From an uncultured Oscillospiraceae bacterium (lineage in GTDB: Bacteria > Bacillota > Clostridia > Oscillospirales > Oscillospiraceae), in NCBI GenBank assembly GCA_958438185.1, contig CAUBQU010000026.1, positions 1 through 10,271 on the forward strand: a stretch of 10,271 nt of DNA, given 5' to 3'. The notes beneath the pieces were generated by a model that was not told where the DNA came from, searched no databases, and saw only the letters and a program-made list of their open reading frames with translations. How positions within the stretch are numbered: the first letter of the stretch is position 1; each line of letters starts with the position of its first letter. This document shows positions 5,328 through 10,271 of this stretch, one piece after another. The translations under genes and the position numbers were made by a program.

Positions 5328-6383
5328 ATGGGTTTGAAAAAGCGGATGATTGCCCTGCTGCTGGCCCTGGTGCTGGCGTTGGGGCTGGCGGGGTGTAGTA
5401 ATGGGGCTGGAACGCAGACGGCGCTGCCGTCGGGCAGCACTGGGCTGACGGTCTGGTTTCTCAATGTGGGGCAGGCAGATGCGGCGGTGCTCCAATGCGA
5501 CGGGCAGACGATGATGATCGACGGCGGCAACGCGGCCGACAGCGATTTTATCTACGCTTGGCTCAAGGAACACGGCATGGACCAGATCGACGCCATGGTC
5601 TGCACCCACGCCCACGAGGACCACGCCGGGGGCCTGTCCGGTGCGCTGCATTATGCCAACGTTGCCGCGGCCTACGCCCCAGTGACCCAGGCGGAGACGA
5701 AGACGTTCCAGGACTTCACCCGTTTTCTGGCCGAGCAGGGCGTCACGCTGACCGTCCCCAGTCCGGGCGACCAGTTTTCCCTGGGCAGCGCGGCGGTCGA
5801 ATTTCTTGGCCCGCTGGAAAATTACACGGAGGTCAATAACACCTCCCTCGTCCTGCGGATAGATTACGGCCAGACGTCCTTCCTCTTCACCGGGGATATG
5901 GAAAAAATGGCGGAGCAGGACCTGCTGGAGGCCAGGGCCCGGCTGGACGCGACGGTGCTGAAGGTCGGCCACCACGGCGGCGATACCTCCTCCAGCGCAG
6001 AATTTCTCCAGGCGGTGGGGCCAGAATATGCCGTCATCTCCGTCGGCGCGGGCAATTCCTATGGTCACCCGAACGGCGACGTCCTGTCGCGCCTGGCAGC
6101 AGTCGGTGCGACGGTTTACCGGACGGACAAACAGGGGACGGTCTGCTGCGCGTCCGACGGCGAGACAGTGACGTTCACCTTCGAAAAATCCGCGCCCCAG
6201 TCCGAGAACCTCACCCCGGCAGCGCCGGAGACGGTTGCTGGGTACATTGGCAATGCCAACAGCAAGAAATTCCACCGGCCCACCTGCGGCAGCCTGCCGG
6301 AGCCGCAGAACCAGGTCACGTTCCAGACCCGGCAGCAGGCGCTGGACGCAGGCTATAGCCCCTGCGCCCGGTGCAACCCGTAA
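5328..6383 (+). CDS. ComEC/Rec2-like metallo-beta-lactamase-fold lipoprotein with Ada-like zinc-binding tail
   Basis: A 351-residue exported hydrolase. MGLKKR plus a hydrophobic core leads to lipobox LAGC with Cys23, so it should be lipid-anchored outside the membrane. Residues about 40-285 are a metallo-beta-lactamase fold of the ComEC C-terminal type: FLNVGQADAAVL, THAHEDHAGG (93-102; metal ligands His94, His96, Asp98, His99), FTGDME (Asp190), KVGHHGGDTSSS (His215/His216) and SYGHP (His247). The tail, about 303-351, has YIGN, FHRPTC (Cys320) and PCARC (Cys346, Cys349), the Ada-type metal-binding pattern often found at the end of secreted nuclease-like proteins. In the ComEC family this fold is proposed to degrade the non-transported DNA strand; nuclease activity here is an inference. 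GGGAGGA sits 4 bases before the ATG. The stop overlaps the sbcD ribosome site, so it is cotranscribed with sbcD and sbcC. Confidence 0.92.
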   Translation: MGLKKRMIALLLALVLALGLAGCSNGAGTQTALPSGSTGLTVWFLNVGQADAAVLQCDGQTMMIDGGNAADSDFIYAWLKEHGMDQIDAMVCTHAHEDHAGGLSGALHYANVAAAYAPVTQAETKTFQDFTRFLAEQGVTLTVPSPGDQFSLGSAAVEFLGPLENYTEVNNTSLVLRIDYGQTSFLFTGDMEKMAEQDLLEARARLDATVLKVGHHGGDTSSSAEFLQAVGPEYAVISVGAGNSYGHPNGDVLSRLAAVGATVYRTDKQGTVCCASDGETVTFTFEKSAPQSENLTPAAPETVAGYIGNANSKKFHRPTCGSLPEPQNQVTFQTRQQALDAGYSPCARCNP

Positions 6384-6393
6384 AGGAGGCCCC

Positions 6394-7515
6394 ATGAAGC
6401 TTTTACACTGTGCGGACCTGCATCTTGGCAAGCGGCTGGGCTGCTTTGACCTGCTGCCGGACCAGCGGATCATTCTGCAGGAGATCCTATCTATCGCCGC
6501 CGACGCAAAGGTCCAGGCCATCCTTCTGGCGGGGGATGTTTATGACAAGCCCGACCCTCCAGCGGCGGCCATGGCGGTCTTTTCCGATTTTGCCGCCCGG
6601 CTGCACGAGGCAGGCATCGCCCTGTATCTCATCAGCGGCAATCACGACAGCAGCCGCAGGCTTTCGTATTTTTCGCCGCTGCTGGCCCACTGCCAGGTCT
6701 ATTCTGCCGGGGAATTCACCGGCGCGGCCCGGTGCTATACATTACGCGATGCGTACGGCCCCGTCGTGCTGCATCTGCTGCCGTTTCTGCGGCCAGCTAC
6801 CGTCCGGCGCTTTTTCCCAAGCCAGACAATCGGGACCTATGAAGACGCCGTCCGGGCCGCGCTGGCAGCGACGCCCCGGGCGCCGGAGGCGCGCCATGTG
6901 CTGCTGTGCCACCAGTTCATCACCGGAGCGGCGACCTGCGATTCTGAGCAGGGGGCCGTCGGCGGGCTGGACCAGATCCCGGCGGAGGTCTTTGCCGGGT
7001 TCGACTACGTCGCGCTGGGACATCTGCACGGGCCGCAGCAGGTGGGCAGCCCCACGGTGCGCTACAGCGGCTCGCCGCTGCCGTATTCCTTCTCGGAATG
7101 CGGGCAGAAAAAATCCGTGACCATCGTCGACCTTGGCCCCAAGGGGCAGGTGGACGTGCAGGCAGTCCCGCTGCATCCGCCCCATCCCATGCGGGAGGTC
7201 CGGGGCAGCCTGGAGGCGCTGCGGCACGCGCCCTACAGTGAGGATTTTATCCGCGTCATTCTGACAGACGAGGAGGTCCGGCCCGACGCCCGGGTGGCGC
7301 TGCTGCCGGTGTTTCCCAATATGCTGCGCTTCGGCGTGGAAAACAGCAAGACAGCCACGGATATCGCCGTGCAGGGCGTGCGGCAGCTGGAGCGGCAGAC
7401 GCCCCTGGACCTCTTCCAGGCGTTTTACGCCGCGCAGAACGGCGGCGTCGCCCCGGATGAAGCCCGGACAGCGCTAGTCGCCAGGATCCTGCGGGAATTG
7501 GAGGAAACGGAATGA
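6394..7515 (+). CDS. sbcD: Exonuclease SbcD (Mre11-type nuclease subunit)
   Basis: A 373-residue cytoplasmic metallophosphoesterase, the nuclease half of SbcCD, which cleaves DNA hairpins and trims double-strand ends in an ATP-dependent way with SbcC. Phosphoesterase motifs appear in order: DLHLGK (Asp8, His10), GDVYD (47-51, Asp48), GNHDS (82-86, His84), CHQF (His173) and GHLHG (209-213). The C-terminal cap and SbcC-contact region (about 255-373) is less conserved. The length is normal. The ATG at 6394 is preceded by an excellent AAAGGAGG (6382-6389) that overlaps the stop of the lipoprotein gene; a longer frame beginning at 6235 lies inside that gene and is rejected. The end overlaps sbcC by 4 bases (ATGA), typical of coupled subunits. 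Confidence 0.96.
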   Translation: MKLLHCADLHLGKRLGCFDLLPDQRIILQEILSIAADAKVQAILLAGDVYDKPDPPAAAMAVFSDFAARLHEAGIALYLISGNHDSSRRLSYFSPLLAHCQVYSAGEFTGAARCYTLRDAYGPVVLHLLPFLRPATVRRFFPSQTIGTYEDAVRAALAATPRAPEARHVLLCHQFITGAATCDSEQGAVGGLDQIPAEVFAGFDYVALGHLHGPQQVGSPTVRYSGSPLPYSFSECGQKKSVTIVDLGPKGQVDVQAVPLHPPHPMREVRGSLEALRHAPYSEDFIRVILTDEEVRPDARVALLPVFPNMLRFGVENSKTATDIAVQGVRQLERQTPLDLFQAFYAAQNGGVAPDEARTALVARILRELEETE

Positions 7516-10112
7516 AACCGGATCGCTTGATACTATCGGCCTTCGGGCCTTTTGCCGGCTGCACGGAGCTCTCGTTTGAAGCGCTGGGGGCAGGCGGCGT
7601 CTTCCTCATTGCCGGGGACACCGGCGCGGGCAAGACAACGATCTTCGATGCCATCTCCTTTGCCCTCTATGGCGAGGCCAGCGGCGGGCGGGGCCGCCGG
7701 TCCGGGCGGTCCTTCCGGTCGGATTACGCAGCGCCGGGGCAGGAGACTTATGTCGAGCTGGTCTTCACCCAGCGGGGCGGGACGTATACCGTCCGCCGCA
7801 GCCCCGAATACACGCGGCCCAAAAAGCGGGGCCAGGGGGAGATCACCGTCCCGCCCCAGGCGTCGCTGACGGAGCCGGATGGCACGGTCCTGGCGCGGCT
7901 GGAGCAGGTCAACGCCCGTGTGCGGGAGATCATCGGGCTGGACCGGGATCAGTTTGCCCAGACGGTCATGATCGCCCAGGGGGATTTTTTGCGGATCCTC
8001 AACGCCAGCTCAAAAGACCGCAAGGCATTATTCCAGAAGCTATTTCACACCGGTCTGTACGCCCAACTGCAGGAGCGGCTGCGGCAGGAGACGGGAAAGC
8101 TGCAGGATGAGGCCGCCGGATACGCTGCCGCCATCGCCGCCGCCCGGGGGCAGATCATCTGGCCTGAGAATGCAGCCCCGGCGGAATGGGCGATCGCAGC
8201 GGCCCAAGATCTGCAGGCCGCGCTGGAGGCGCATCTGACGCAGCAGCGGCAGGCGCAGCAGGCATTGCACGCGGCCCTACTTGCCGCAGGGCAGGCCCGG
8301 GCAGACTGCGCTGCCCGCCTTGCCGCCGCCCAGGCCGGGAACCGGCAGCTGGCCGCCCGGGACGCAGCCCAGCAGCGTCTTTTCGCAGCGCGGACAGAGA
8401 TGCAGGCCCAGGCAGGGCAGGCATCGCGGCTGGCGCTGGCGGAGCGGGCCCAGGCCGTCGCCCCGGTCCGGGCCCAGTACGAGGCCGCGCGGCAGCGGCA
8501 GGCCCAGGGGGCGGAGAATCTAGCGGCCGCCCAGACCCAGCGCATCACCTGCCAGGCGGCGCTGAAACAGTCCCTGACACGGCTGGAGCGGGCCCAGGCG
8601 CGGCTTTCCGAGGGGCGACAGGCCCAGACGCAGGCGGCAGCCCTGCGCCAGCTGCTGCCCCAGTGCCGCCGCGCAGAGGAGACCGCCCGCCAGCTTGCCC
8701 AGGCAGAGCGGGAGACGGCGCAGCTGCAGGCCCTGTCCCAGCAGGCGGCAAGCGCGTATCAGGCGCTGTATCATGCCTTCTGGGCTGGTCAGGCGGGGCT
8801 GCTGGCCCGGCAGCTGGAGCCGGGGAAGCCCTGCCCCGTCTGTGGGGCGACGGCACATCCAGCCCCGGCGGCGCTCGATGGCGCGGTCCCGGAGCGGCAG
8901 CAGGTCGACCGAGCAGAGCGGGCTTCCAAGCAGGCAGGAGACGCGTTTGCTGCCCAGGCCCAGAAGACCGCCGCGCTGCGCGCCGGGCTGGCAGAAGCCC
9001 GCCAGAGCCTTGAACAGGCAGGCGCGGCAGCCTGCACGGCAGCGGAGCTGACCAAGCGGGCCGATCAATTAGAACAGGCCGCCCGTGCCATCCAGGCAGA
9101 AGCGGATGCGGCAGCCCAGCAAGCCCAGCAGGCCCAGACCCGCCAGGCAGCGCTGGACGCGACCCTGCAGCAGCTGACGTCCGCCCAGGCAGACGGCGCC
9201 GCGTCCCTGGCCCGCCAGCAGGCCGCGCTGCAGGATGCCTGCCTTGCCGCAGGCTTTGCCGATGACGCAGCCGCCCAAGCGGCATTTCTCCCTGCGGCAG
9301 AACTTGACCGGCTGCGTCGGGAGATCACGGCCCGGCAGCAGCGGCTTGCCCAGGCCGAGGGCGCGGCGGCAGAGCTGACCCGGGCGACGGAGGGGCTCGT
9401 CCCCGCCGACGAGGCGGCCCTGCGGCAGGCGCTGGAGACCGCCCAGACCCGGCAGGCCCAGCTGCAGGCGCAGCTGCGCCAGGCCGACGCTGCCCTGCAG
9501 CGCAATGAAGCCGCCGCCCAGCAGATCGCGGAAAACGCCGCCGCTTACGATGCGGCCATGGAGCGCTGCGCCGTGGCGGAGGATGTGTACCGGACCGTCA
9601 GCGGGCAGCAGAGCCAGCGGGCAAAGCTAAGCCTGGAAACCTATATCCAGCAGTATTATTTTCAGGAGGTCGTCGCGGCAGCAAATCTGCGGCTGACAGC
9701 TCTGTCCGGCGGTGTGTACCGGCTCCGCTGTAAACCGGCCGTCCGGGACCTGCGGGCCCAGAGCGGGCTGGACCTTGATGTGCTGGACGCGAACACCGGC
9801 CTGTGGCGGGATGTCTCGACCCTGTCGGGGGGCGAATCGTTCTTGGCGTCGCTAGCCCTGGCCCTGGGGCTGTCGGATATCGTCCAGGCGATGAGCGGCG
9901 GCGTGCGGCTGGACGCGATGTTCATTGACGAAGGCTTCGGCACGCTGGACGAAGCAGCGCTGGACCAGGCGCTGCAGCTGCTGGACAAGCTCGCAGGCGG
10001 CGAACGCCTCGTCGGCATCATCTCCCACGTCAGCGCGCTCAAGCAGCGCATCGACCGGAAGATCTTAGTCGAAAAAACCGCCACAGGCAGCAGCCTGCGG
10101 TTGGAGTACTAG
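7512..10112 (+). CDS. sbcC: Exonuclease SbcC (Rad50-type ATPase)
   Basis: An 866-residue SMC-like ATPase, partner of SbcD. N-terminal half: LILSAFGPF, Walker A GDTGAGKT (35-42), and the Q-loop region in MIAQGDF. A long coiled coil (about 180-435) leads to the zinc hook CPVC (441-444), followed by the returning coil (about 455-690). C-terminal half: LSLETYIQQYYF, signature LSGGES (771-776), Walker B with FIDEGFGTLD (804-813) and a final ISHVSALKQRI segment. All ATPase elements are intact. At 866 residues it is clearly shorter than E. coli SbcC (1048), mostly through shorter coils. The coils are strikingly rich in Ala and Gln and poor in Lys: between Lys196 and Lys439 only Lys352 remains. The start overlaps sbcD by 4 bases, with GGAGGA (7500-7505) upstream. 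No terminator with a T-tract is seen after the stop. Confidence 0.96.
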   Translation: MKPDRLILSAFGPFAGCTELSFEALGAGGVFLIAGDTGAGKTTIFDAISFALYGEASGGRGRRSGRSFRSDYAAPGQETYVELVFTQRGGTYTVRRSPEYTRPKKRGQGEITVPPQASLTEPDGTVLARLEQVNARVREIIGLDRDQFAQTVMIAQGDFLRILNASSKDRKALFQKLFHTGLYAQLQERLRQETGKLQDEAAGYAAAIAAARGQIIWPENAAPAEWAIAAAQDLQAALEAHLTQQRQAQQALHAALLAAGQARADCAARLAAAQAGNRQLAARDAAQQRLFAARTEMQAQAGQASRLALAERAQAVAPVRAQYEAARQRQAQGAENLAAAQTQRITCQAALKQSLTRLERAQARLSEGRQAQTQAAALRQLLPQCRRAEETARQLAQAERETAQLQALSQQAASAYQALYHAFWAGQAGLLARQLEPGKPCPVCGATAHPAPAALDGAVPERQQVDRAERASKQAGDAFAAQAQKTAALRAGLAEARQSLEQAGAAACTAAELTKRADQLEQAARAIQAEADAAAQQAQQAQTRQAALDATLQQLTSAQADGAASLARQQAALQDACLAAGFADDAAAQAAFLPAAELDRLRREITARQQRLAQAEGAAAELTRATEGLVPADEAALRQALETAQTRQAQLQAQLRQADAALQRNEAAAQQIAENAAAYDAAMERCAVAEDVYRTVSGQQSQRAKLSLETYIQQYYFQEVVAAANLRLTALSGGVYRLRCKPAVRDLRAQSGLDLDVLDANTGLWRDVSTLSGGESFLASLALALGLSDIVQAMSGGVRLDAMFIDEGFGTLDEAALDQALQLLDKLAGGERLVGIISHVSALKQRIDRKILVEKTATGSSLRLEY

Positions 10113-10145
10113 TCCCGCGCTTGGAATCGGCGCTGCACGCTCAAA

Positions 10146-10170
10146 GCTGCGCAGCACCCAAAAGGCTCCC
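10146..10170. repeat. Partial copy of the intergenic repeat found after pilT
   Basis: GCTGCGCAGC (10146-10155) is a perfect 10-base palindrome, and CACCCAAAAGGCTCCC (10155-10170) matches 4804-4818 except for one extra A. Both copies lie shortly after the last gene of an operon. The GAA-loop hairpins of the first copy are not preserved here; the sequence diverges after GGCTCCC. Confidence 0.6.
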
Positions 10171-10184
10171 TTGTGTGTGGGTGA

Positions 10185-10271
10185 GACTCTAAGAGCGCAA
10201 GCGTAGCGCAGCGCGATTGGCTAATAAGCGAGAGTCAAAATCTTCGATTTTGCTCCTCGAGCTTATACAGC
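10185..10271. repeat. Nested palindrome cut by the window edge
   Basis: CAAAATC (10236-10242) pairs with GATTTTG (10246-10252) around TTC. GAG (10232-10234) extends the stem with CTC (10253-10255), bulging one T. ATAAGC (10224-10229) pairs with GCTTAT (10261-10266), and GCT (10220-10222) with AGC (10269-10271). GACTCT (10185-10190) can alternatively pair with AGAGTC (10231-10236). No T-tract follows within the window. The rest of 10113-10271 holds no gene. Confidence 0.55.

Noticed and set aside
6235..6393. N-terminal extension of SbcD back to 6235
   Set aside because: It lies inside the lipoprotein's zinc-binding tail. The ATG at 6394 follows AAAGGAGG and starts directly at the conserved phosphoesterase strand.
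5178..6521. Long minus-strand open frame opposite the MBL lipoprotein gene
   Set aside because: It lies opposite a gene with intact catalytic motifs and has no family resemblance. A minus-strand terminator shape at 5283-5310 would also stop its transcript.
10113..10271. tRNA or other known RNA gene
   Set aside because: The stems do not form a cloverleaf, there is no T-loop GTTCGA-type motif in the correct place, and no other family was recognised.

Overview
The window is GC-rich, with every gene on the plus strand. Signal peptides, Shine-Dalgarno sites and protein families point to a high-GC Gram-positive anaerobe of the Clostridia, probably a gut Oscillospirales or Ruminococcaceae-type organism. 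That placement is inferred from protein flavour and intergenic repeat style, not from a marker gene.

Region 1 (about 1-4786) is a tight seven-gene cluster that looks like a small type IV pilus-like or type II secretion-like machine. In order it holds a transglutaminase-like lipoprotein, a GspF/PilC-family platform protein, four small single-pass membrane proteins (one resembling the DUF4860 group) and a PilT-type hexameric ATPase. Stops and starts overlap or lie within about 40 bases, so it is probably one transcript. A perfect TATAAT at 2-7 may be its promoter. No assembly ATPase (PilB/GspE), prepilin peptidase or classical prepilin is visible.

Region 2 (4787-5327) is 541 bases without a credible gene. 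It holds a twin-hairpin repeat with GAA loops just after pilT, about 100 bases at 40% GC, and a GC-rich structured block (about 4962-5200) with a perfect 15-bp hairpin and other inverted and direct repeats. Next comes a short regulatory-looking segment with interleaved inverted repeats, a weak promoter candidate, and a hairpin that would be a terminator on the minus strand.

Region 3 (5328-10112) is a three-gene operon: a secreted metallo-beta-lactamase-fold lipoprotein related to the ComEC C-terminal domain and fused to an Ada-like zinc-binding tail, then sbcD and sbcC, whose reading frames overlap by 4 bases. SbcD and SbcC form the Mre11-Rad50-type nuclease that opens DNA hairpins and processes ends. 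The tail (10113-10271) carries a second, partial copy of the repeat found after pilT, followed by a large nested palindrome cut by the window edge.

The most interesting reading is functional: a pilus-like machine with a PilT motor sits beside a secreted ComEC-like hydrolase and a DNA-end nuclease. This suggests, but does not prove, a link to DNA uptake or processing. SbcCD attacks hairpins and the flanks of both operons are rich in palindromes, which may be coincidence.
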